Shown here: positions 17,695 through 26,694 of the stretch, piece after piece | Numbering within the stretch: position 1 is the first letter of the stretch | Layout of the letters: every line of letters starts with the position of its first letter | Source of the DNA: UBA8752 sp036159995 | GTDB taxonomy: Bacteria > Bacteroidota > Bacteroidia > Flavobacteriales_D > Sanyastnellaceae | Direction: 5' to 3' | Assembly: GCA_036159995.1 (NCBI GenBank) | Contig: JAYYEI010000047.1 | Span: 88,192-152,191 of the forward strand | Length of the DNA: 64,000 nt | Made by a program: the position numbers and the translations under genes | Notes under the pieces: model-generated | The model's database searches: none | Seen by the model: the letters and a program-made list of their open reading frames with translations, nothing else | Told to the model about the DNA's origin: nothing

Positions 17695-18156
17695 TCAGAG
17701 GGTCGCCTCGTAGCCGTCGTCGATGAGGAGACCCTTCTTCTGGTAGGCCGTCACGGCGAGGTGGTCCGCCCGCTCGTTCATCGGATTGCCAGCGTGGCCC
17801 TTGACCCAGTCGAACCGCACCTTGTGGCGCCGGTAGACCTTGAGGAACCGCTGCCAGAGGTCCGGATTCTTCTTGCCCTTGAAGCCCTTTTTCTCCCAAT
17901 TGAACACCCACCCTTTTTCCACGGAGTCGATGACGTATTTGCTGTCGCTCACCACCCAGCACTCGGTGCCGTCCCGCTTCAGCGCTTCGAGGGCGACGAT
18001 GACGGCGAGGAGCTCCATGCGGTTGTTGGTGGTCATGCGATAGCCCGCGGTGAACTCCTTGCGGTGACCTCCCCATTGGAGGATGGCGCCATAGCCTCCG
18101 GGACCGGGGTTGCCGGAAGCGCCTCCGTCCGTGTGAATCACGACGGGATCAGCCAT
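17695..18156 (-). CDS. rnhA: Ribonuclease HI
   Basis: A 153-residue RNase HI, which cuts the RNA strand of RNA:DNA hybrids. All catalytic carboxylates are present: Asp10 (HTDGGASGNPGPGG), Glu48 (TTNNRMELLAV), Asp71 (VVSDSKYVIDSV) and Asp131 (NERADHLAV), plus the flexible His121 (VKGHAGN). Length is typical of the E. coli type. Its start lies 8 bases inside the end of marC, so it is read from the same transcript. Confidence 0.97.
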   Translation of the reverse strand: MADPVVIHTDGGASGNPGPGGYGAILQWGGHRKEFTAGYRMTTNNRMELLAVIVALEALKRDGTECWVVSDSKYVIDSVEKGWVFNWEKKGFKGKKNPDLWQRFLKVYRRHKVRFDWVKGHAGNPMNERADHLAVTAYQKKGLLIDDGYEATL

Positions 18157-18739
18157 GGGCGTGGAAGAGCTGGGCAGCGTTGGCGGAGAACAACTTGACC
18201 GCGATGGCGAGGAGGATGATGCCGAAGACCTTTTGCAGGACGGCGATGCCCCCCTCCCCGAGGGCGCGTTCGATGCGACCGGTCAGGCGCAGGACGAGGT
18301 ACACCAGCGCCATGTTGACGAGGATGGCAATGGCGATGTTCACGGCGGCAAACTCCGCCCGGAGGGAAATGATCGAGGTCATGCTGCCCGCCCCGGCAAT
18401 CAGCGGGAAGGCGACCGGCACGATGGTCGCGGTCTTCATCGATTCCGCATTCTGCTTGAACAGCGTGATGCCGAGGATCATCTCCAGCGCCATGAAGAAC
18501 ATGACGATAGAGCCCGCGACGGCAAAGGAGTTGACGTCAATGCCGAGGAAATTGATCACCCCTTCTCCGAGAAAGAGGAAGGCGAGCATGATGCCCAACG
18601 CCACGAGGCTCGCCTTCTCGGCGTGGATGTCCCCCGCCTTCTTCTTGATGTCGAGCAGAAAGGGAATGGAGCCCACGATGTCGATCACGGCGAACATCAC
18701 CATGGTCGATTTGAGGAGTTCGGTCCAGTTCAATTGCAT
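18149..18739 (-). CDS. MarC-family integral membrane protein
   Basis: A 196-residue protein with about six membrane segments and the MarC family pattern: FAVIDIVGSIPFLLDI near the N-terminus (DPxGxxPxF in many members), FLGEGVINFLGIDVNSFAVAG, and FPLIAGAGSMTSIISL in the second repeat. The MarC family lies in the LysE-like transporter group; substrates are mostly unknown and older links to multiple antibiotic resistance have not held up. It lies 9 bases after purN and overlaps rnhA by 8 bases, so it belongs to a tight minus-strand run. Confidence 0.9.
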   Translation of the reverse strand: MQLNWTELLKSTMVMFAVIDIVGSIPFLLDIKKKAGDIHAEKASLVALGIMLAFLFLGEGVINFLGIDVNSFAVAGSIVMFFMALEMILGITLFKQNAESMKTATIVPVAFPLIAGAGSMTSIISLRAEFAAVNIAIAILVNMALVYLVLRLTGRIERALGEGGIAVLQKVFGIILLAIAVKLFSANAAQLFHAHG

Positions 18740-18748
18740 GTCGGAGAA

Positions 18749-19366
18749 TCAGCCCACAGCCGGGTCCGACAAGGATAGCGATTCCCGGATGGCGCGCAAG
18801 GTCTGCGGCGCGTAGTGTTCCGACTCCAGCCGTTGGATTCGCGCCGCAACCGCCTCGGCATCATCCGCAGGGTCCAACGCCGCGGCGACCTGGAAGAAGG
18901 GGGCACCCGTGTCGTACTCCGCGTCCACCCAGTGCAAGGTGATGCCGGTCTCCTGCACAATGCCGGCCGCCAGGGCCTCCGCCACGGCGCGGTGGACGTG
19001 GTGGCCGTACATCCCCTTGCCGCCAAACGCCGGAAGCAAGGAAGGATGGAGGTTGAGCATCCGGCCGGGAAACGCCTTCACGAGCCCCTCGGGGATCTTC
19101 ATCAGGAAACCAGCCAAGGCCACGAAGTCCACCTCGAGGGCGCGGAGCCGGGCTTCCACCTCCCCGCTGAGGAGGGCACTGCGGTCAAAGACCCAAGTCG
19201 GCACACCGCACCCTTCGGCGCGCGTCAGGACTCCAGCGTCCGGGCGATTGCACGCCACCAGCACGATGTCCACGTCCGGCACGCCAGAAGCGGCCCGCAT
19301 GAGTCGCTCGGCGTTGGTGCCTGCTCCACTGGCCAGGATGGCCACCCTCGCCCCTGTCGTCGCCAT
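18749..19366 (-). CDS. purN: Phosphoribosylglycinamide formyltransferase
   Basis: A 205-residue PurN, which transfers a formyl group from 10-formyl-tetrahydrofolate to GAR in purine synthesis. The phosphate-binding start VAILASGAGTNAERLM and the catalytic residues Asn105 and His107 (LNLHPSLLPAFGGKGMYG) with Asp142 (DAEYDTGAPFFQ) are in place. Its ATG overlaps the stop of the upstream DUF2723 gene as TGATG, so translation is coupled. Confidence 0.95.
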   Translation of the reverse strand: MATTGARVAILASGAGTNAERLMRAASGVPDVDIVLVACNRPDAGVLTRAEGCGVPTWVFDRSALLSGEVEARLRALEVDFVALAGFLMKIPEGLVKAFPGRMLNLHPSLLPAFGGKGMYGHHVHRAVAEALAAGIVQETGITLHWVDAEYDTGAPFFQVAAALDPADDAEAVAARIQRLESEHYAPQTLRAIRESLSLSDPAVG

Positions 19367-22300
19367 CAGCGTCCAGCGTCCGGGTCGAAGGTGGGCGGGT
19401 CGGAATACTCGCCGCGCTGGCGGGCCGAGTTGTCCGCACGCAGCTGCTGCATGCGCTCTCCCATGGCCGCCACTTCTGCGTCCTCAGGCATAGCGTCCTG
19501 CAGGGCACCCGCCACGCGCTGGCTCACCGCCATCGCTACCTGGATGCTCTGATCAGAGGAGACGTAGAAGTCGTCCTCCAGGGACAGGAAGTAGGTCACG
19601 TCCTCGGTCAAATCCGTGAAGAGCTCGGTGCCCACCTGCTTGGCCAATTGGCCCGCCTTGGCCCGCTCCGCCTCCGGCAAGGTGGAGTCCATGGACATCT
19701 CGGAGAGCAGCTCCACCACCGGCAACATGACCCGCGTGTATGGCACGTTGTGCGAGGGCGTCGACCGCAGGAGCAAGTCCAACACTTCGAGCCCGCGCTC
19801 CGGCGCTCCAGCCTTGGTGAAGCCCTCAGCCAGATTGGTCATCTGCAGGCGGATGTTGGTCGCCATCCGGCGGTTGTTCTCGTCCATGTAGATCTCCCGC
19901 TCGGCGTCCATGCCGCCCCATTGGAATTTCTCCATGACGTTCTCGTACATGATGTCCCGGGCGATGCCGACGGGCTGGCCGCCACGCGAACCGTACTTGA
20001 CCGGCACGAGGCGCCACGCGAGGCCCTCCAGACGGAAGTAGTCCTGCAGGCCGACATAGCTGTCCGGTCCGATGGTCACCGCGAAGTAGACCGGGCGCTC
20101 CCAATTGTTGTTGCGGAGGATCTCCATCACCATGAACTGGTTCTTGAGCACGTACTGGCGGGGGGTCCCATTGCCGTCGGTGATGGTCCACTCGAGGGCG
20201 TCCACCATGCGGTCCCTCTCCTCGGGCAGCACAAGGCCCGAGCTCACCGCGAAGGCGCTGTCCACCGGCACGCTGAAGCTGTTGGACGGCAGGTGTGCAT
20301 ACTTGCGACCACCCCCGTAGTCCACCTGGTCCCCGTCGTCGAGCGCCACCTGCATGGCCGCCTCAATGTCCACGTACGGATTGTTCGGGTCCTTCGGCGG
20401 GTCCATCAGGACGATGTCCCTCGTCCCCTGACGGTACTGCTCCTCGCCCATCCGGATTGGCACCGGCGCGCTGTCATAGGCACGGCGCTTCATCTGCTCG
20501 ACATACCAGTCGGTGTTGAGCAGGCTCAGGTTGACGATGCGCACATCCGTGCGGTAGCCCTCGACCTCCTGGACGTACCAGAGAGGGAAAGTGTCGTTGT
20601 CCCCGTTGGTGAACAGGATGGCGTTGGGCGCGAGGCTGTCGAGGTAGTTCTTGGCCATGTCCACTCCCGTGCTGCGGCGGGCCCGGCTGTGGTCGTCCCA
20701 TCCCTCAGCCCCCATCTGGAGCGGCACCAGAAGAAGCAGGCCAGAGAAGACCGCGGCATTGAGGCCTTCGTTGCCGGAGCGGCCCAACACATGGGCGAGC
20801 CCCATCAGCAGGGCGGACAAAACGCCGAGGTACATGAGCGCGTAGCTCAGGGTGTGGTCCCCGCCCGTGGCGGCTTCCACTCCGAAAAGAAGGGCGGCGA
20901 GCGCCAACGGCCCACCAGCGGCCAGGCCGAGGTCGCGGCCCCTGAGGTGACCCGCCATGTCGAACAGGGCATAGACCCCAAGTCCAATCCAGATGGCGAA
21001 GGCATAAAAGGAACCGACGTAGGCGTAATCCCGCTCACGTGGCTGGAGGGGATACTGGTTGAGGTAGACCACGATGGCAAAACCGGTCAGCACGAAGAGC
21101 AAGCCGGTGACCGTGAAATCCTTCCATCCTCGAATGGCCTGGAACACGAGGCCGATGAGGCCCAGCAAGAGCGGGAACAGGTAGAAGCGGTTGTGCGCCT
21201 TGTCCTCTGCCCGGGCCGTGGGTACGCTGTCCCGGCTGCCCAGTCGCTCGGCATCGATGAAATCCACACCGGAGAGCCAATTGCCGTCCATGAAGTCCCC
21301 GTGGCCCTGCGTGTCGTTCTGGCGTCCGGAGAAGTTCCACATGAAGTAGCGCAGGTACATCCAACCCACCTGATAGCGGGTAAAGAAGCGCAGGTTTTCC
21401 GCCTGGGAGGGCACGAGCAACTCATGGTACCGGTCGGCCTGTCCCTGGAGGCGCTGGACCTCGCGGATGTCCTCCGCCGAACGGGTCCGGTTGGCCCGCT
21501 GGGTCGTGGCGCGGATCTGCTGCTCGAGGCCATTGAGGGACCGCTGGATGGTCTGCGCGTAGGTCCGGCCCCGGTCGAGGCCCTTGGAAAGGTCCTCCAC
21601 CATCATCTGGGCCAGCGTGCGACGCACTTCGGAATTGCTGAGGTCGGCCAAGCGCGCCTGATCGCCCCGGCCCACGATGATCTCCTTGCCGGAACGCACC
21701 TCGTAGCCCGCGCCGAAGCGCTGTCCGAACGAACGGTAGAGGTTGTTGAGCGTGCGGTTCAATTCGTCCTTGCCCATGCTGCCCCCGAGGATGCGGGACG
21801 CGAGATGGAGTTCGAAGGCCTGCGCATCACGGGGCTGGCCATCGAGCGGACTGGTGAAGGAGACGTCCTCATTCCAGCCCTTGTAGTTGGACCACTTCTT
21901 GTACTCGCGGATGTGGTTCGATTGGCTCGAATACATCCGGGGGAAGACCATGGTGAAGCGGCTGTCGTACTTGGGCAATCCGTTCTTCTTCTCCCCGCTG
22001 TCCACGTACTCCTGCTGGATCGTGAAACTGCCCTCGTTCTCCTCGATGTACTTCTCGGCAGCGAAACGCTCCCGGAAGGTGGCCACCCGGCTGTCCACCG
22101 TGCCGCGCTTCTTGTAGACGCTGTGGCTCGGGAAGTAGGTCGGTGTGCCGTCCTCGTAGGGATCCTCCATGTCGTTGGGAGAGTTCCAGTACTGGCCGGT
22201 CGCCAGGGGGCGGTCCCCGTACTGCTCACGGTTCAGGTAGGCGAGCAGAGCAAAGAGGTTCTCCGGGTTGTTCTCGTCCATCGGCGGGTTGGCCGCAGAC

Positions 22301-23238
22301 CGCACCACGATGAGGGCGAACGTGCTGTAGCCGACGAGGATCATCGCGACCGACAGGGCGGCCACGTTGAGTTGCCACCACCCCTTCTTCCGGCTGTACC
22401 ACAGGGCCCCGACGAGGAGGCCGGTGACGAGCAACAGGTACGCCACGACCCCCGTATTGAAGGGCAGGCCGAAGCTGTTGACGAAGGCCAGCTCAAAGCG
22501 CGCCGCGAGCTTCACGAAGCCTTGGATCAGGCCGTACTGCACAAACAGCAGTAGGGCCAGCGACAGGGCCAGTGCCCCGATGAAGGTGGGCCACTTGAAT
22601 TCGTTGCGCTTGAAGTAGTAGACCGCGACGATGGCCGGGATGGCGAGCAGGTTGAGCAGGTGGACACCGATCGACAGGCCCATCAGATACGCGATGAGCA
22701 CGATCCACCGCAGATTGCCCGGCTCTTCAGCGCGGGACTCCCACTTGAGAATGGCCCAGAAGACGAGCGCCGTGAACAGGGAGCTCAGGGCGTACACCTC
22801 ACCCTCGACGGCGCTGAACCAGAAGCTGTCGCTGAAGGTGTAGGCCAAGGCCCCCACGGCACCACTGCCGAGGATGGCAAGGCGCTGGGCAGAGGTCGGC
22901 TCCGTCTGGCCTTCGGTCCAACGCGTCATGCTCAGCTTCTGCGCCAAGTGGGTGATGCTCCAGAACAGGAAGAGGATGGTGAACGAGCTCGCCATCGCAC
23001 TCATCACGTTGACCGCTGTGGCCGCATAAACCGCCGGAACGAACATCGCAAAGAGACGCGCGATCAGCATGAACATCGGGGCGCCGGGAGGGTGTCCGAC
23101 CTCGAGCTTGTAAGCTGAAGCGATAAACTCCCCGCAGTCCCAGAAGCTGGCGGTCGGTTCGATGGTCAGGAGATAGACGATGGTGGCCACCAGCCACACC
23201 GCCCATCCGGCATAGTCGTTGAATCGCTTGTAGTTCAT
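19366..23238 (-). CDS. DUF2723 family membrane protein (protein O-mannosyltransferase-like)
   Basis: A 1290-residue membrane protein of the DUF2723 family, widespread in Bacteroidota. The N-terminus has the family signature IYLLTIEPTASFWDCGEFIA and LEVGHPPGAPMFML, with Asp and Glu in the first loop as in GT-C glycosyltransferases. Roughly a dozen hydrophobic segments fill residues 10-330 and 680-850; a large soluble insert at about 370-640 and the C-terminal third carry no membrane segments. Glycosyl transfer is suspected from the fold but the donor and acceptor are not known. The promoter box TATTTTCG is at 23313-23306, and the stop is coupled to purN (TGATG). Confidence 0.88.
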   Translation of the reverse strand: MNYKRFNDYAGWAVWLVATIVYLLTIEPTASFWDCGEFIASAYKLEVGHPPGAPMFMLIARLFAMFVPAVYAATAVNVMSAMASSFTILFLFWSITHLAQKLSMTRWTEGQTEPTSAQRLAILGSGAVGALAYTFSDSFWFSAVEGEVYALSSLFTALVFWAILKWESRAEEPGNLRWIVLIAYLMGLSIGVHLLNLLAIPAIVAVYYFKRNEFKWPTFIGALALSLALLLFVQYGLIQGFVKLAARFELAFVNSFGLPFNTGVVAYLLLVTGLLVGALWYSRKKGWWQLNVAALSVAMILVGYSTFALIVVRSAANPPMDENNPENLFALLAYLNREQYGDRPLATGQYWNSPNDMEDPYEDGTPTYFPSHSVYKKRGTVDSRVATFRERFAAEKYIEENEGSFTIQQEYVDSGEKKNGLPKYDSRFTMVFPRMYSSQSNHIREYKKWSNYKGWNEDVSFTSPLDGQPRDAQAFELHLASRILGGSMGKDELNRTLNNLYRSFGQRFGAGYEVRSGKEIIVGRGDQARLADLSNSEVRRTLAQMMVEDLSKGLDRGRTYAQTIQRSLNGLEQQIRATTQRANRTRSAEDIREVQRLQGQADRYHELLVPSQAENLRFFTRYQVGWMYLRYFMWNFSGRQNDTQGHGDFMDGNWLSGVDFIDAERLGSRDSVPTARAEDKAHNRFYLFPLLLGLIGLVFQAIRGWKDFTVTGLLFVLTGFAIVVYLNQYPLQPRERDYAYVGSFYAFAIWIGLGVYALFDMAGHLRGRDLGLAAGGPLALAALLFGVEAATGGDHTLSYALMYLGVLSALLMGLAHVLGRSGNEGLNAAVFSGLLLLVPLQMGAEGWDDHSRARRSTGVDMAKNYLDSLAPNAILFTNGDNDTFPLWYVQEVEGYRTDVRIVNLSLLNTDWYVEQMKRRAYDSAPVPIRMGEEQYRQGTRDIVLMDPPKDPNNPYVDIEAAMQVALDDGDQVDYGGGRKYAHLPSNSFSVPVDSAFAVSSGLVLPEERDRMVDALEWTITDGNGTPRQYVLKNQFMVMEILRNNNWERPVYFAVTIGPDSYVGLQDYFRLEGLAWRLVPVKYGSRGGQPVGIARDIMYENVMEKFQWGGMDAEREIYMDENNRRMATNIRLQMTNLAEGFTKAGAPERGLEVLDLLLRSTPSHNVPYTRVMLPVVELLSEMSMDSTLPEAERAKAGQLAKQVGTELFTDLTEDVTYFLSLEDDFYVSSDQSIQVAMAVSQRVAGALQDAMPEDAEVAAMGERMQQLRADNSARQRGEYSDPPTFDPDAGR

Positions 23239-23305
23239 GCGGACGCAGGGTCTCCCGGCGCGGCAGGAGCCCGATCAGCCGGACCCCGGACATGCCGGAT
23301 TCCCG

Positions 23306-23313
23306 CGAAAATA
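23306..23313 (-). promoter_or_regulatory. Putative -7 box of the DUF2723 gene
   Basis: TATTTTCG on the minus strand, 67 bases before the ATG at 23238 and 8 bases past the preceding T9SS gene's stop. Confidence 0.4.
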
Positions 23314-23321
23314 GGCCGTCC

Positions 23322-26093
23322 TCAGCGGGCGACCATCACCCGGCCCACTTGACGGGCAGCGCTCCCCTCGACCTCGAGCAGGTAGCTGCCCGTCGCAAGC
23401 GAACCGAGGTCCACTTCCCAGCGGCGGACCGGCGAGATTCCAGTGCGGACGATCCGGCCGGTCGCATCACGCAGGCGCCAGGTCAATCCGCCGCTCGGCG
23501 CGGCCTCAGGCCACGTCACGAACAGCCTCGATTCCACCGGATTCGGGTGAAGCAGAAGGCCGCCAATCGACGATCCGGTCTCCAACACCGCGCTGCCGCA
23601 ATCGGTCATCACCCCGAATTCAAGCTCGATCACGCCCTCCAAGACGGACAGGTCCACCTCGATCTCGTCCTCGTCACCCACCTCGAGCGACAAGGTCATG
23701 CCGGGCAATCCATCCAGACCGGGCACCCCCTGCATGTCGAAGGAAATGCCGTAGCATCCCGGCGGCAAGCAGAGCACCAACGTGCCCGGCTCCTCCTCCT
23801 CTGGATCCAGAATCAACTCTCCTTCGAGGTCGAACAGATCTCCATACAACGTCCACATCATCTCCAACCCGGACAACAGCTCGGCAAGCGTCTCCCCATC
23901 AAGCGTCACCTCGACCTCCTCACATCCCTCTTCACCACCGTTCTCCAGGTCGATGCAGGCACTCAACACCTCATCACAATCCCAGAACGTTGCCGTCACA
24001 CAAGCCGTTTCTATGGCCGATCCCGCGGCGAAGGTGTGGTTGATCTCCTGCCCGTTGAGGATGGAACCATCTGACAGGGTCCACAGGAATCCATCGCCTT
24101 CGGAAGAGTCCGTGACGGCGGTGAGGGTCCAGCTTCCATCCGCTTCCTGGACGGCCTCGATGTCGAGGTCGCAGTCGAACTCATCGGGCTCCCATGGCTC
24201 CAGTTCCAGGCAGGCCTCCACCCCTTCCGGGCACTCCGGTGTCTCGTACATGGCACAGACCGTTCCGCCCACATCCACGAGGTCCGCCACTTCCCCCGTG
24301 GCGATCAGGTCTCCGTCCTCGTTGAACCATTCAACCACAGCGCCCTCCGGCGCACCATTGGCAATCAGCAAGGCCCAACCCTCTTCGGGATCGGTCCAGT
24401 CCACCACGATGTCCAGTTCGCAGGTGACACCGGGACAGTCCTCCACGACCACCTCGATGCACCACGTGGATCCCTCCGGACAGGCGGGACTCGTCACCGT
24501 CGCACACGCCTCGTACGATCCAGACTCAGCGTACTGGTGATCCGACCACAGGGAGTATCCAGTCTCAGAAGCGCCATCCCCATAGTCCCAGAAGATGCTG
24601 TAGCCGTCCGGCTGCATCATCTCCAGCAGGAACCATCCCGAGCAATCCCCGGTGCTGTCCGGCATCCACATCAGTTCTGCATCCTCCTCTTCCAAACAGG
24701 CGCAATCCCCCACGTCAACCCAGGTGCACAGGACAGTCGTGTCCGGGCAAGAAGGGCTCACATAGGTCGCGCAGGCCTCGTACCACCCATTCTCCTCGAA
24801 GGTGTGCCAAGTGAAATGGCCTTCGGCGGTCGTGCTGTCGCTGAATTCCCAAAACACCTGCTCTCCTTCCGTGAAATCGCAAATGCTGAAGATGAATTCG
24901 CACTCGGCACCGCCCACCCAAATTTCATCGGGACACCCCGATTCGTAATCCTCGGACCCCGTGCAGGCCACGACGCCATCGGGGCAGTCCTGACTCACGT
25001 ATTGCACGCAGACCTGCCAAGGTTCGTTTCCAATGCCATAGGGCAGGGTCATGGCCCATCCGCCCTCCTGAAACACCTCGCCGTTCAAGGAGTAGATAAG
25101 CTCCACATCCATCGGAAATCCAGTCGGCGTCACGATGATGACGCTGTCGTTGTCGAGGCTGTCGACGAGCAGTTCCAAGGAGCAATCCGGCTCGCTGCAT
25201 CCATCCACCTCGACCGTCGTTTCGAGCGTGACCCCCTCCGGACAGACGTCCGAGGAAAAGCTCACCGTGACCGGATACACCCCGTCCCCGCCAAAGACAT
25301 ACTCGGCGTAATGCCCCCCCGAAACCACGTCATCCCCGAAGGTCCACGTCGCCGTCTCTCCGGCCTGGAAGTTGGACACCTCAAAGCCCCATTCGCACCC
25401 GCCGTATTCCACGGCTTCGATGGCTTCGGGACAATCGATCAAGGCAATCTCATCGCAGTCACCATACAGCGGCAACTCCATAATCTGGGCCAGCGTGCCC
25501 ACGCCACCCGGCAGGACCTGCATGTACAGGACGCCATCCAGATCCCCGTCGGTCGTCAACTGGGCGAGCAACACGCGGCCGTCCTCGTCGGGCAGGCCAT
25601 TGGTGTTGGACGGGACAACGAACCACGCGCTCCCGATCAGGTCGTCGATGACGAAGCTCTGGCCGTTCTCGAATTCGGTGGCAAAAGGGCTCCCGTTGCT
25701 CATCACCACCTGCGGGCAGTCCTGTCCGAGGACGGGGTCCGGCGGACCGTCAATCCCGATGGTCAGCCAGCTGTCGTATTCGAGCTCCGGAAAGAAGTCG
25801 AAGAGCAGGGGATTGTTGGCGCAGGGGAACTGGCCTCCGTTCTCATCCTGATACCACTCCGAACTGGTGAGCAGCGCCGTGGGGTGCTCGATGTCCCCGA
25901 AAACGGTGGTCACCACGTCCGCCGGACCAGGCAGGGTGGCGTAGAGGCGGTAGGTCGTCAACCCGGCGAGCGGGCCTTCGGTGTGAATCACCGCCACTTC
26001 CACATCAAGGCAGACATCGCCATCGACAAGTAGGGGCTGGGCCGTGGCACAGGCCGCCACGGCGAAGAAGAGGGTCAGAAAGAAAGTGCGCAT
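23322..26093 (-). CDS. Secreted Cys-rich PKD-like repeat protein with T9SS type A sorting domain
   Basis: A 923-residue surface or secreted protein. The ATG at 26093 begins a signal peptide (MRTFFLTLFFAVAACATAQ). Residues 20-225 form a non-repeated domain. From about 229 to 760 come repeated units of PKD-like type, each opening with Cys and holding a (W/F)-x-F-(G/S)-D turn and a closing segment like SPxCPxGxxxC, e.g. TWTFGDDV, FWEFSDST, FWDYGDGA and TSPACPEGSTWC. The protein is very rich in Asp and Glu. A T9SS sorting domain starts near 850 (LLHPNPVESRLFVTW) and ends GRVMVAR. Adhesin-like function is a guess. No catalytic domain is recognised. Confidence 0.82.
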   Translation of the reverse strand: MRTFFLTLFFAVAACATAQPLLVDGDVCLDVEVAVIHTEGPLAGLTTYRLYATLPGPADVVTTVFGDIEHPTALLTSSEWYQDENGGQFPCANNPLLFDFFPELEYDSWLTIGIDGPPDPVLGQDCPQVVMSNGSPFATEFENGQSFVIDDLIGSAWFVVPSNTNGLPDEDGRVLLAQLTTDGDLDGVLYMQVLPGGVGTLAQIMELPLYGDCDEIALIDCPEAIEAVEYGGCEWGFEVSNFQAGETATWTFGDDVVSGGHYAEYVFGGDGVYPVTVSFSSDVCPEGVTLETTVEVDGCSEPDCSLELLVDSLDNDSVIIVTPTGFPMDVELIYSLNGEVFQEGGWAMTLPYGIGNEPWQVCVQYVSQDCPDGVVACTGSEDYESGCPDEIWVGGAECEFIFSICDFTEGEQVFWEFSDSTTAEGHFTWHTFEENGWYEACATYVSPSCPDTTVLCTWVDVGDCACLEEEDAELMWMPDSTGDCSGWFLLEMMQPDGYSIFWDYGDGASETGYSLWSDHQYAESGSYEACATVTSPACPEGSTWCIEVVVEDCPGVTCELDIVVDWTDPEEGWALLIANGAPEGAVVEWFNEDGDLIATGEVADLVDVGGTVCAMYETPECPEGVEACLELEPWEPDEFDCDLDIEAVQEADGSWTLTAVTDSSEGDGFLWTLSDGSILNGQEINHTFAAGSAIETACVTATFWDCDEVLSACIDLENGGEEGCEEVEVTLDGETLAELLSGLEMMWTLYGDLFDLEGELILDPEEEEPGTLVLCLPPGCYGISFDMQGVPGLDGLPGMTLSLEVGDEDEIEVDLSVLEGVIELEFGVMTDCGSAVLETGSSIGGLLLHPNPVESRLFVTWPEAAPSGGLTWRLRDATGRIVRTGISPVRRWEVDLGSLATGSYLLEVEGSAARQVGRVMVAR

Positions 26094-26145
26094 GATTCGC
26101 AGAGAAGCACAGTAAAAACAGGGGAGACGCCGCAAGGGTTGCATC

Positions 26146-26685
26146 TCAGTCGGCGTCCACGAAACGGGGATCCGTGGGGAGGACGTCGCCACAGGACCCA
26201 CAGGTCCGCTTGGATTCGTCGCCATAGAACTCCCGGAACCGGGGCAGGAAGTCCTTCTCGATGTTCCGCAGCTCAAAGTAGGTCTCGTGCAGTTTGGCAT
26301 TGCACCCGTCACAGAACCAGAGCAGGCCGTCCTGCATGCCGCTGCCGGCCCGCTTGCGTTCGATCACGAGGCCGAGCGATCCCGCTTCCCGCATCGGGCT
26401 GTGCGGCACCTTCGCCGGGTGGAGGTACATGTCGCCGGGACCGAGCTTCATGTCCACGGCCTGGCCATCCTCCTGGATGCGGACGGTGATGTTGCCCTCC
26501 AGCTGGTAGAAGAGCTCCTCCGTCTCGTTGTAATGGTAATCCTTTCGTGCATTGGGCCCAGCCACGATCATCACGATGTAGTCGCCGCTCTCGACGTAGA
26601 GGTTTTTGTTGCCGACCGGCGGCTTCAACAGGTCGCGGTGCTCCTCGATCCAGGCGGTGAGGTTGAAAGGCTTGGCAATGGACAT
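26146..26685 (-). CDS. haaO: 3-hydroxyanthranilate 3,4-dioxygenase
   Basis: A 179-residue cupin dioxygenase that opens the ring of 3-hydroxyanthranilate on the way to quinolinate and NAD. Metal ligands His51, Glu57 (YHYNETEELFYQLEG) and His95 (AKVPHSP) fall at the same numbers as in the known bacterial enzyme, and the C-terminal rubredoxin-like site has Cys125/Cys128 (WFCDGCNA) and Cys162/Cys165 (TCGSCGD). It is therefore complete. Kynureninase, the preceding enzyme in the pathway, is encoded at 39602 rather than next to it. A T9SS gene follows 52 bases downstream; the EamA gene ends 9 bases upstream. Confidence 0.96.
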   Translation of the reverse strand: MSIAKPFNLTAWIEEHRDLLKPPVGNKNLYVESGDYIVMIVAGPNARKDYHYNETEELFYQLEGNITVRIQEDGQAVDMKLGPGDMYLHPAKVPHSPMREAGSLGLVIERKRAGSGMQDGLLWFCDGCNAKLHETYFELRNIEKDFLPRFREFYGDESKRTCGSCGDVLPTDPRFVDAD

Positions 26686-26694
26686 GGCCTCAAA

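Noticed and set aside
19648..22554. Plus-strand open frame of about 970 codons opposite the DUF2723 gene
   Set aside because: DUF2723 signatures and membrane segments are clear on the minus strand, and the plus translation is His/Val/Gly-rich with no motif.
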